A stretch of 35,249 bases of DNA from a virus. Below, one piece after another: positions 29,540 to 35,179 of the stretch. The stretch spans positions 1-35,249 of the IMG/VR virus record IMGVR_UViG_3300022187_000103; one strand, given 5' to 3'. Position 1 is the first letter of the stretch, and each line of letters begins with the position of its first letter. The notes under the pieces were generated by a model. The model was given only the letters and a program-made list of their open reading frames with translations. It ran no database searches and was not told the origin of the DNA. A program made the position numbers and the translations under genes.

Positions 29540-30559
29540 TTAAAGGATCAGGTTCTTACCTGTCTTTATGATCCAATCGCGGATCGCTTGAGACTGCTTC
29601 AAGTCCTTGGTGCGATTGATCGCATCCTTAACGACGAAAGCAGCGAACTCTTGCTGAGGCAGACGCTCAAGGTAATTGATCACGTTGCCCACGTTCTTCT
29701 CGTTCACGCGGGAAGCAATGGCAGCACAGATCGCGTACAGTACAGCGGGATCGCTTGGAACATCAGCACTCGCAGGGTTTGCGATTAGCTTGTCGATGTC
29801 TGGCACACTGTTGTACATCTTCAGGAACCCAGTGAAATCAGCAGTCGCAGCGCGACCAACCTGACCCGCGATAGCTTCCAGTTGGTTCACTGGATCAAGA
29901 CCCCATGACATGATCGAACCAACGCGCTCCCATGAACGAGGCGATGGGCATGCGTTCGCATCACGATCAAACTTGTGCAACCACTCAGGGCGGAACCGCA
30001 AGAACGCACAGATGCGCTCGTCGATACGCTTGCTGTAGTAGTAGGCGATGGTGTCTTCCAGATCGGCCTCAATCTCCAAGAACATCAGGCGATCCTTCAG
30101 GTGCGAGGGCATGTTGTTTGTACCCGCACGGTCAGACATGCGGTTACCCGCCGCAACGATCACCCAACCCTGTGGCAGATGGTGCGGACCAACACGGCGT
30201 TCGTTGACGATCTGAGCCGCGATGTTCTGGTTGGCAACTGGTGCCTGTGGAAGCTCGTCGAGGAACAGGATGCCCTCACCCTCAGTCGGCATCCAGTCAG
30301 GACGCATGCGGACCATTGTCTCACCATCAGGTGATGGGACAGGCCAACCGCCAAGCTCACCCGCATCGTACTGTGCCAATGACAGTATCTCGCAGCCGAT
30401 ACCTCGACGATCCGCGATATCCTTGACCGTAGTGGTCTTACCTATACCCGCGCCAGACACGAGGTATGGCACAACGTATTGGGCATCGCGTCCCTGCTTC
30501 AGGTTAAAGGCAAAGTCGATAGCTGCCTCAGTGATTGATTGCGCTTGTGATAGCTTCAT
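29540..30559 (-). CDS. MoxR-type AAA+ ATPase
   Basis: The 339 residues carry Walker A GAGIGKT at 36-42 and Walker B ILFLDEL at 97-103. VIVAAGNRMSDRAG supplies the sensor asparagine, and a NERRVG segment and an arginine-rich SHLKDRLMFLE region lie where pore and arginine-finger elements belong. The C-terminal half is helical. The layout matches MoxR ATPases, which work with VWA proteins to remodel partners using ATP. The VWA/metallopeptidase protein is encoded downstream in the same strand, past a terminator and the Zn-ribbon gene. A phage carrying this pair suggests remodelling of a host or phage complex early in infection. Confidence 0.85.
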   Translation of the reverse strand: MKLSQAQSITEAAIDFAFNLKQGRDAQYVVPYLVSGAGIGKTTTVKDIADRRGIGCEILSLAQYDAGELGGWPVPSPDGETMVRMRPDWMPTEGEGILFLDELPQAPVANQNIAAQIVNERRVGPHHLPQGWVIVAAGNRMSDRAGTNNMPSHLKDRLMFLEIEADLEDTIAYYYSKRIDERICAFLRFRPEWLHKFDRDANACPSPRSWERVGSIMSWGLDPVNQLEAIAGQVGRAATADFTGFLKMYNSVPDIDKLIANPASADVPSDPAVLYAICAAIASRVNEKNVGNVINYLERLPQQEFAAFVVKDAINRTKDLKQSQAIRDWIIKTGKNLIL

Positions 30560-30801
30560 GATTGATCTCCACTCTCTCTATAATTGATCACAAATTTTAG
30601 GTTCTCTATCCGCACTGAGGCATCCTCAATGTGGACCTTGTCAGACTTCAGATAGTGACGTTGATAGTTCATCACCGCCCTGTCGTGTTTGTCTCGTGCC
30701 TTGGCAAGCTCATCCTTGAGCCTGTCCATGCTGTAGTCGGCGTACTGTTGGATCAGTCGCTCGTTCGATTGTTTGATGTATTCTTCAAGGTCAGTTTGCA
30801 T
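30556..30801 (-). CDS. Small coiled-coil protein, 81 residues
   Basis: I use ATG 30801, one base after the stop of the upstream gene, because AGAGGA gives a good ribosome site. A longer frame reads through that gene. The product is almost wholly helical and highly charged (DLEEYIKQSNERLIQQY, DRLKDELAKARDKHDRAV) and ends in a short strand-like segment. Its stop overlaps the ATPase start as ATGA, so the two are translationally coupled. It might modulate the ATPase, but no motif shows this. Confidence 0.55.
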   Translation of the reverse strand: MQTDLEEYIKQSNERLIQQYADYSMDRLKDELAKARDKHDRAVMNYQRHYLKSDKVHIEDASVRIENLKFVINYRESGDQS

Positions 30802-30802
30802 A

Positions 30803-31033
30803 TCAGTCCTCTGTTTCTGAAAGATCAGGGCATGTGCCATCCTCACAGGCTTGGCACCAATCTTCCCCGATCAATTGCTTTGGATCACTGTATACTTCAA
30901 GCACCGTACCATCGATGCCACCGACCAAAGCCATCGCTTCTTTCAGGCCAAGCTGTTCGGCCTCATCAATCGTTGTCGCTTCCACCGTCACATGACGTAT
31001 CGTCTGGACTTTCACTCCCACCATGTAAATCAT
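30803..31033 (-). CDS. Small protein of unknown function, 76 residues
   Basis: The start ATG 31033 has AAGGAG about 9 bases before it. The N-terminal half is beta-rich (YMVGVKVQTIRHVTVEATT) and is followed by a helix (DEAEQLGLKEAMALVGG). Then comes DGTVLEVYSD and a tail with two cysteines (WCQACEDGTCP region), which could bind metal. The layout of strand, helix, strand and short tail is that of many phage early proteins. The first 68 bases overlap the 3' end of the neighbouring gene 30966-31145 in another frame. The function is unknown. Confidence 0.5.
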   Translation of the reverse strand: MIYMVGVKVQTIRHVTVEATTIDEAEQLGLKEAMALVGGIDGTVLEVYSDPKQLIGEDWCQACEDGTCPDLSETED

Positions 31034-31145
31034 CCACTGGCTCCTTCTGGTAAATGGGTTCGCCGTTGGATATCTTGCGAACCAGTTCATCGAATTCATT
31101 TTGGGTGAAGCCCCCAAAGATAGAGGCTTGGCTGTTCTTACTCAT
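30966..31145 (-). CDS. Small protein with acidic tail, 59 residues
   Basis: The ATG at 31145 overlaps the upstream stop as TGATG. The first half (SIFGGFTQNEFDELVRKISNG) reads as a short helical domain. The second half is Asp/Ser/Gly-rich (PDDTSCDGGSDND) and likely disordered. That second half coincides with the overlap region used by the downstream gene, so only the N-terminal part may be under selection. No family is recognised. Confidence 0.45.
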   Translation of the reverse strand: MSKNSQASIFGGFTQNEFDELVRKISNGEPIYQKEPVDDLHGGSESPDDTSCDGGSDND

Positions 31146-31690
31146 CACAACCCCCAGTTACTTGCGCAGATCGGGCCAATGCCCATCTCAATCGACACAG
31201 GGTCAGTCAACTCACGTCCGCAGCATGAGCAGCGTCCAGTGACCTTACCGTGCTGCACTGCCTCACCCCTTGGGTCAGACGCTACCCGCACTACAGCGTC
31301 CGCTGTGGCTGTATGACAGGTGCCTACAGGCATGAACTTACCTTCCATGATCTTGCCCTGATAGTCAGGACCACGCTTGACGTACACGGCACCGCCATTA
31401 CGCCCATTCATAGGGGCCAACGAGAATGCCAACTCAGCCGCGCGGAAGACAGGCTTCTTGACCTTGGCTGTTTCGAGCAAGGTCTTGATCCGCGAGACAT
31501 CGACATCCCGCGTCAATGTTTCACGGCGTTCAGCTTTGTTCTTGATCTTGGTGATCGTGCGCTCCGCTGCGTCCCATTGCTTCTCCGACAGATCACCCTT
31601 GGTGACGTACTGGACAATCAGGGAAGCCGCAAAGTTATTCCATGTGCGCATCCCGCCAAGCTCTTGTAAGATTTCTTCACGTTCCATCAT
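31145..31690 (-). CDS. DUF6011-like protein with C-terminal zinc motif
   Basis: This 181-residue protein begins with a helical domain (residues 1-70). It has a central strand-rich region (GGAVYVKRGPDYQGKIMEG, then KFMPVG) and ends with GRCSCCGRELTDPVSIEMGIGP followed by ICASNWGL. That ending has the Cys-x2-Cys, Leu-Thr-Asp-Pro-x-Ser and Gly-Ile-Gly-Pro-x-Cys arrangement I know from DUF6011 proteins of phages and actinobacteria. One role could be nucleic acid binding through the zinc knuckle. The start overlaps the previous gene by ATGA, and its stop overlaps the next gene by TGATG. Confidence 0.65.
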   Translation of the reverse strand: MMEREEILQELGGMRTWNNFAASLIVQYVTKGDLSEKQWDAAERTITKIKNKAERRETLTRDVDVSRIKTLLETAKVKKPVFRAAELAFSLAPMNGRNGGAVYVKRGPDYQGKIMEGKFMPVGTCHTATADAVVRVASDPRGEAVQHGKVTGRCSCCGRELTDPVSIEMGIGPICASNWGL

Positions 31691-31956
31691 ACTCTCCCAA
31701 GTTCACGAATAAATGCATCGCCATTGTGATACTGTTCGACCAGTTCGAACTCCTCACCCTTTGCCTGTAAGGCATTGAGGAAGAGGGGCATGTCGCAGTC
31801 TTCTTCAAGGTACAGTGTCGGCACGTACTTGTCAGTGACCTGAGCGTAGCTGAAACGGCTGACCTGAGACATGTGCAGCCCCGCGTTGAGCAGATCACGG
31901 TACGGCACTTCTAGCCAACCATGACCCGCGTCAGTGTGATATGTGTATTTAGTCAT
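31687..31956 (-). CDS. Conserved phage/plasmid protein of unknown function, 89 residues
   Basis: The product starts with YTYHTDAGHGWLEVPYRDLLNAG, a pattern I recall from uncharacterised phage and plasmid proteins. It continues with SRFSYAQVTDKYVPTLYLEEDCDMPLFLNAL in two parts, and ends in a helix. The sequence is rich in aromatic and acidic residues and predicts a compact alpha/beta fold. It is coupled on both sides by ATGA overlaps. No catalytic site is evident. Confidence 0.6.
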   Translation of the reverse strand: MTKYTYHTDAGHGWLEVPYRDLLNAGLHMSQVSRFSYAQVTDKYVPTLYLEEDCDMPLFLNALQAKGEEFELVEQYHNGDAFIRELGRV

Positions 31957-32123
31957 TGTTCATCCTTTCCCCATATTAAAACTTTCCCGATAACCTTTGA
32001 CCGTATGCTTTTGTCCCCAAGGATTTCTTTGACGAAATATTCCTCAAGGTCTTCAAAGGTTTCGAATTCATACCGCGAGTAAAACTTGCCCCGCGCTTCT
32101 ATCTGATCGGTTTTGATATACAT
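31953..32123 (-). CDS. Small protein, 56 residues, first gene after a palindrome
   Basis: The ATG at 32123 has GGAG 7 bases upstream, and the stop overlaps the next start as ATGA. The product (MYIKTDQIEARGKFYSRYEF, a FETFEDLEEYF helix, then ILGDKSIRSKVIGKVLIWGK) alternates strands and an acidic helix. The short length explains why a simple gene call would miss it. The palindrome copy at 32141-32152 ends 17 bases before the ATG. The function is unknown. Confidence 0.65.
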   Translation of the reverse strand: MYIKTDQIEARGKFYSRYEFETFEDLEEYFVKEILGDKSIRSKVIGKVLIWGKDEQ

Positions 32124-32140
32124 TCTTCACTCCATAAAAA

Positions 32141-32152
32141 GTTCAAATGAAC
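32141..32152. repeat. Dispersed palindrome copy (junction)
   Basis: GTTCAAATGAAC; on the - strand GTTCATTTGAAC followed by TTTTT. It lies between the 34-residue membrane protein and the 56-residue gene. Confidence 0.8.
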
Positions 32153-32189
32153 TTTGTGCAGCAGCCCATCTCAGGGCTACCAACAAAAT

Positions 32190-32294
32190 TCACCATGCGA
32201 GCATGAAAATCAGCAGCCCTACAGTGAAGGCCGTGAAGGCGATCCCAGAAACAAACGCTTCTAGGATCAAGAGAAAGCGGTCACGCTTATTCAT
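32190..32294 (-). CDS. Very small single-pass membrane protein, 34 residues
   Basis: The ATG at 32294 overlaps the stop of the upstream gene as ATGA; the TGA is at 32190. The product begins MNKRDRF, basic, and then has one long hydrophobic segment (LLILEAFVSGIAFTAFTVGL, followed by LIFMLAW). A positive N-terminus and a single helix indicate an inner-membrane protein with the N-terminus in the cytoplasm. Such small early membrane proteins are often involved in host takeover or in superinfection immunity, but nothing in the sequence shows which. Confidence 0.6.
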   Translation of the reverse strand: MNKRDRFLLILEAFVSGIAFTAFTVGLLIFMLAW

Positions 32295-32986
32295 GACGCA
32301 ATACCAAGCTCGTCGAGCATCGCCACAACGGCAGCATCGACAGTGTCGTTCTCGTTTTCTGCCTCAGCGGCAGCGGCCTTAGCAGCCTCAGTGTCACGGT
32401 ACGCTTTCCGCGCAGCCATCAACTCACGCATCGCGTTCTGGAACTCGTCCAGTTCGTCATCATCAAGGCCATCCTTGAAGACATCGCCCTGCACCTGCTT
32501 GCCGTTCTCATCCTTCTTGGTAGAGAACTTGCCGACAACTTGCTCTGCGAGGCGTTGAGCTTTTGACTTGTCGCTCTCACCCTTGACCGCCTTGGCAAGT
32601 TTGTTCTCGCTATCGATCTCCATCGCAGCAAGGTCACGCACAATGGCATCGCCAGTGTACTGGCTTGGGATGTCACCGATCTTTTCTTTGATCAGGCGCA
32701 CGGCACCCACAGAATTCTCGACGTACCGCTTGACGGTGGCCTCTTTCAGACCCGCCTCTTCAAGCAGCGCAGCGCGTAGCTTCTTAGACACGGCACGAGG
32801 TAGGTTGCCCTTGACCAGTTTGACGTGGGCGATTGAGGCGATCACCTCGCCATAGGCACCCATCTTCTCAGCGTTAGCCGCCTCGTTGTTGGTGCGGTTC
32901 TGACCCTTGAGGTCAGCAATGTTTTGCTCCGCTTTGTAAACAACATTGATCGAAGCATCTGAAACAATAAAATCTTTAGCAGTCAT
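32291..32986 (-). CDS. Helical phage protein of unknown function, 231 residues
   Basis: ATG 32986 is chosen because AAAAGGA precedes it by 8 bases and the longer frame begins inside the previous gene. The product is almost wholly alpha-helical and charged. Residues 20-45 are polar; AVSKKLRAALLEEAGLKEAT then reads like a helix-turn-helix-like stretch, followed by KRYVENSVGAVRLIKEK. The C-terminal third is Ala/Glu/Asp-rich (DELDEFQNAM, then AAKAAAAEAENEND). It may be a DNA-binding or scaffold-like early protein. No family is recognised. The stop overlaps the membrane-protein start. Confidence 0.5.
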   Translation of the reverse strand: MTAKDFIVSDASINVVYKAEQNIADLKGQNRTNNEAANAEKMGAYGEVIASIAHVKLVKGNLPRAVSKKLRAALLEEAGLKEATVKRYVENSVGAVRLIKEKIGDIPSQYTGDAIVRDLAAMEIDSENKLAKAVKGESDKSKAQRLAEQVVGKFSTKKDENGKQVQGDVFKDGLDDDELDEFQNAMRELMAARKAYRDTEAAKAAAAEAENENDTVDAAVVAMLDELGIAS

Positions 32987-33053
32987 CTGTTCATCCTTTT
33001 CTGGCTGACTGTTATTGGGAAAGTGTGGCCCGATAAGGCCACAGTGAAGGGGC

Positions 33054-33368
33054 TTACGCAGCGCGTTGGATGTCGAGGGTGTTTTTGATTTCACGGCCTA
33101 GCTCTTTGACCTTCATTGCCATTGCACTAACGTGGAAGATGTCGTCTTCATTAAATGCGCCATGCAAATTCTCGTCGTGCAAGAAATCGTCAGTGCGGTA
33201 GCGGTACGCATCGCCGTTTGGATCGACATACTCATATGTCCACTGGAAAGCAGTGTCGCTATCAGAGCGAATGATTAGGACGTGATCGCCGCCATCACCA
33301 GAACAGGTGATTTCGATGGTGATGCCAACGCGGGTGATTGAGCGGAATACAGTTTTGATAGAAGCCAT
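33054..33368 (-). CDS. Small early protein, 104 residues
   Basis: GGAGATAAATC precedes the ATG at 33368. The first half is a run of beta strands with acidic loops (VGITIEITCSGDGGDHVLII, then TAFQWTYEYVDPNGDAYRYR). The second half is an acidic loop and a charged helix (VSAMAMKVKELGREIKNTL). Aromatic and acidic content is high, as in DNA-mimic or inhibitor proteins of phages, but this is only a resemblance. A GC-rich hairpin lies between it and the upstream gene. Confidence 0.55.
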   Translation of the reverse strand: MASIKTVFRSITRVGITIEITCSGDGGDHVLIIRSDSDTAFQWTYEYVDPNGDAYRYRTDDFLHDENLHGAFNEDDIFHVSAMAMKVKELGREIKNTLDIQRAA

Positions 33369-33407
33369 GATTTATCTCCTCTCATGGTGGGGGTGGAACT
33401 AACATCA

Positions 33408-33423
33408 CCGCCCCTTGGGGCGG
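33408..33423. other. GC-rich perfect hairpin between early genes
   Basis: CCGCCCC and GGGGCGG form a 7-bp stem around TT, in the gap between genes 33435-33650 and 33054-33368. No T-run follows on the - strand, so it is more likely an RNA stability or processing element than a terminator. Confidence 0.55.
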
Positions 33424-33434
33424 CAAACTTAGTT

Positions 33435-33650
33435 TCACGCAGCGATTGGTTGGTGGTAGCCAGTGACATCATTGACCACATTCAGGTAGACATCTAGGTA
33501 GTCATCGTCGGTTAGCGTGTAGCATTCCTTGATGTATTTACGGATGCTAGAGCGCATTGCGATGCGATAGCTTTCCGCCTCATATGCATTGACCTTGGCA
33601 AAGCGGCGGGCCATTCCATAGTAGGCGACTGCGTTTTTATAATGGCACAT
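33435..33650 (-). CDS. Small early protein, paralogue of 33799-33999
   Basis: AAGGAG lies 8 bases before ATG 33650. The 71-residue product begins CHYKNAVAYYGMARR and has YEAESYRIAMRSSIRKYIKE, followed by an acidic DDDYLDVYLNVVNDV end. The pattern M-x-H-(Y/F)-x-N-A-(V/I)-A, Y-x-M-x2-R, YEAESY is shared with the product of 33799-33999, so the two genes are diverged copies. Both are helical and His/Tyr-rich. The function is unknown; tandem copies of small early genes often diversify under host pressure. Confidence 0.55.
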   Translation of the reverse strand: MCHYKNAVAYYGMARRFAKVNAYEAESYRIAMRSSIRKYIKECYTLTDDDYLDVYLNVVNDVTGYHQPIAA

Positions 33651-33661
33651 AACTGGTCTCC

Positions 33662-33769
33662 TTATGCGATTGCGTTTTTGATGGATACGATGAGTGCCGC
33701 TGCGTCCATTGCGACTGCGGCGTAATTGCCTTCTGAAATTGAAAGGCAGAACGATGCGAAAGCGTCCAT
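33662..33769 (-). CDS. Possible very small protein, 35 residues (weak)
   Basis: An open frame begins with ATG 33769 and ends in TAA just before the ribosome site of the next gene. It encodes an Ala-rich sequence with two related pieces (MDAFASFCLSISEGNY and MDAAALIVSIKNAIA). The frame stays open for another 13 codons upstream without a good start. No Shine-Dalgarno site is visible before the ATG, so this could be a decayed or misplaced frame. It is listed because it exactly fills the gap between the two paralogous genes. Confidence 0.3.
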   Translation of the reverse strand: MDAFASFCLSISEGNYAAVAMDAAALIVSIKNAIA

Positions 33770-33798
33770 TGCTGTAACGGCTGCATCCGCATCCTTGA

Positions 33799-33999
33799 TT
33801 AAGAATAGACAGGATTTTCGATCATGTGGTCAAACACGTCCCACATGACATTGAGGCGGTTGCTGCCGATCTCAGCGGCATGCTTGGTGGCGAAGTGTGT
33901 CGCCTGTTGGTAGTAGCTCTCAGCCTCATAATCACGGCGTTCAGCCTTGCAACGAAGATGCATGCGATAAGCAGCGATAGCGTTGTTAAAGTGGATCAT
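33799..33999 (-). CDS. Small early protein, paralogue of 33435-33650; first gene of the leftward operon
   Basis: ATG 33999 has AGGAG 7 bases upstream, which makes an upstream alternative unlikely. The 66-residue product (IHFNNAIAAYRMHLRCKAER, then DYEAESYYQQATHF and a C-terminal VMWDVFDHMIENP) shares the spaced pattern of its neighbour at 33435: an N-A-x-A core, Y-x-M-x2-R, and YEAESY. It is the first gene after the long non-coding leader, so it is likely the earliest gene expressed from the leftward promoter. The function is unknown. Confidence 0.55.
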   Translation of the reverse strand: MIHFNNAIAAYRMHLRCKAERRDYEAESYYQQATHFATKHAAEIGSNRLNVMWDVFDHMIENPVYS

Positions 34000-34367
34000 T
34001 GGAAACTCCTCTGAATGAAACCATGACAACGGCAACTAGATAGCTGCCGCTCTCGATTGTCTCACTCCAACCACCTCTGTCTTTCTCTACCCTGATCACT
34101 CTGGAAAACCTCAGCGGACATCACTTGTGGAAGGTGATGCTGACTGACAGCGTCAGGTCCGATACCAAGCCGCGTCTAACGACGACTAACTGAACATCAG
34201 TGGTGCGCCCCGTTTGGTGGGAAGCCCGATCTTTCTGGGGAAAGTTGATTGTCGGCGTGTTGCCCGATCAACCGTCCGCTAGGAACGAAGCTCTCTCTAC
34301 TGCCCGTGCGAGGCTTTATGACAATTCCGCTGAGAGGTGGCGGCGTTCGGGGTTAGGGCGAGGGGGC

Positions 34368-34386
34368 AAAAAAGGCCGCGTCGGCC
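34368..34386 (-). terminator. Intrinsic terminator or attenuator at the start of the leftward transcript
   Basis: On the - strand GGCCG, ACG and CGGCC form a tight hairpin directly followed by TTTTTT. It lies about 10 bases after the start predicted from the promoter at 34402-34430. Confidence 0.7.
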
Positions 34387-34401
34387 CGTCCGACACCCAC
34401 T

Positions 34402-34430
34402 TATCTAAGGGGTGATCATTCCCTTGTCAA
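34402..34430 (-). promoter_or_regulatory. Leftward early promoter candidate
   Basis: On the - strand a perfect TTGACA (34430-34425), a 17-base spacer and TAGATA (34407-34402). The -35 is consensus and the -10 is weak. It would drive the whole operon 33999 to 26162 with a leader of about 400 bases. Confidence 0.45.
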
Positions 34431-34460
34431 CCCTTATGTTCCCTTATATTCCTCTATCAT
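34421..34460. repeat. Four 10-bp phased direct repeats
   Basis: CCCTTGTCAA, CCCTTATGTT, CCCTTATATT and CCTCTATCAT follow each other at exactly one helical turn. An inverted ACAAGGG lies at 34479-34485. They overlap the leftward -35. The layout suggests a protein-binding site, perhaps for a repressor or the small terminase. Confidence 0.5.
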
Positions 34461-34490
34461 TGCACTAAACCCAATAAAACAAGGGATATC

Positions 34491-34519
34491 GTGACAAGAA
34501 AAAGTTTTGGGTGTACACT
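34491..34519 (+). promoter_or_regulatory. Rightward promoter candidate for the small terminase gene
   Basis: GTGACA (34491-34496), a 17-base spacer and TACACT (34514-34519). The predicted transcription start (about 34526) abuts the palindrome copy at 34528-34539. Confidence 0.35.
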
Positions 34520-34527
34520 CTGGATTA

Positions 34528-34539
34528 GTTCAATTGCAC
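34528..34539. repeat. Dispersed palindrome copy (before the terminase gene)
   Basis: GTTCAATTGCAC followed by TTTTC, an exact match to the CAC form. A TTG in frame with the terminase gene lies 15 bases downstream (34555). Confidence 0.8.
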
Positions 34540-34638
34540 TTTTCTGGGGATCGCTTGGCCCAGATTTCAGGTGCTGATTTGGGGGGTGATTCGCAAGAGG
34601 TCAAAACCACGAAAGCCAAGCGCAGCGTCGAGGTCAAT

Positions 34639-35166
34639 ATGACAAGTAATAGGAACACAGGTAACAAGGGTAAGCCCAAGCTCACAATAGTGGGTAATAC
34701 AGGTAAGAAGACTACAGGCACCAGAAAGAAGAGTGCCACCAATACCAGAGGTCTCACAGACAAGCAGGAAGCATTCGCTCAGGCCATCTTTGAGGGGGCC
34801 AACTTTAGTGATGCGTATCGGCAGTCATATGATGCAGCAAACATGAGTAATGCAAGCATACACAATGAGGCTTGCCTGTTGGTCCAGAACCCCAAGGTGT
34901 CCATGAGATTAGAGCAGCTAAATGCTGAAAGGGAACAGCAGCGGCGCATGCAGAGCCTCTCGCGAGGTGACTTCGTTTTGAAACAGCTGACAGATGAGGC
35001 ACTGAACCCTGACAATTCTGATGGGGCTAGGGTCCGCGCTCTGGAACTACTGGGCAAGAGTGTTGCACTGTTCACTGACAAAGTGGAAACAGAGGATAAG
35101 ACTGAGCGGGACGCTGATGCGATCAAGGCAGAGCTACAGGCCAAGCTGGATCGCCTGTTGGGATAA
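34639..35166 (+). CDS. terS: Terminase small subunit
   Basis: ATG 34639 with GAGGT 4 bases before it is my preferred start (175 residues). A TTG at 34555, with GGGGA before it, would add 28 residues and matches the spacing seen between other palindromes and start codons. After a basic Thr/Lys-rich N-terminus comes LTDKQEAFAQAIFEGANFSDAYRQSY in two pieces, then SNASIHNEACLLVQNPKV. This is the helix-turn-helix pattern of phage small terminases. A coiled-coil-like middle with a C-terminal helix follows. The small subunit binds the packaging site and loads the large subunit, whose gene should follow beyond the window. Confidence 0.8.
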   Translation: MTSNRNTGNKGKPKLTIVGNTGKKTTGTRKKSATNTRGLTDKQEAFAQAIFEGANFSDAYRQSYDAANMSNASIHNEACLLVQNPKVSMRLEQLNAEREQQRRMQSLSRGDFVLKQLTDEALNPDNSDGARVRALELLGKSVALFTDKVETEDKTERDADAIKAELQAKLDRLLG

Positions 35167-35167
35167 A

Positions 35168-35179
35168 GTTCGATTGCAC
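35168..35179. repeat. Dispersed palindrome copy (after the terminase gene)
   Basis: GTTCGATTGCAC followed by TTTTC, one mismatch. It starts one base after the terminase stop. The remaining 70 bases hold no gene I can support; a GTG at 35233 could begin the next gene. Confidence 0.75.

Larger units (their letters stand above)
34000..34527. other. Non-coding control region with divergent promoters and RNA structures
   Basis: No credible gene is present. The region holds a hairpin CGGCA/TGCCG with inner CTA/TAG pairing (34030-34049), a CTGAC/GTCAG hairpin (34144-34156), and a GTTGAT/ATCAAC-based structure (34244-34272). It also holds an intrinsic terminator (34368-34386), 10-bp phased repeats (34421-34460) and promoter candidates in both directions. 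By eye it is richer in GC than the left arm, mainly in 34200-34400. It could also contain the packaging site, as it adjoins the small terminase gene. Confidence 0.65.

Noticed and set aside
29932-30587. Several long antisense frames across the MoxR ATPase gene
   Set aside because: They lie opposite a well-supported gene, lack ribosome sites and give Arg/Ser/Pro-rich products typical of shadow frames.
34000-34400. tRNA or tmRNA gene in the control region
   Set aside because: I found no cloverleaf with the conserved TTC-containing arm and no CCA-adjacent acceptor pairing.
34200-34415. 71-codon open frame on the + strand with a GTG start
   Set aside because: No ribosome site, unusual Arg/Trp/Gly-rich product, and it covers hairpins and a terminator of the control region; high GC keeps the frame open by chance.
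4555-35179. Dispersed palindromes read as a CRISPR array or mobile-element ends
   Set aside because: Spacing is kilobases, with no spacers between close repeats, no transposase and no target duplication.
4555-35179. Palindromes read as LexA sites
   Set aside because: The alphaproteobacterial LexA site is a direct GTTC-N7-GTTC repeat and the motif here is GTTC-N4-GAAC; the Gram-positive type is GAAC-N4-GTTC, the opposite order.
4555-35179. Palindromes read as T7-like phage RNA polymerase promoters
   Set aside because: They are symmetric and occur in both orientations and inside genes, and no single-subunit RNA polymerase gene is visible.
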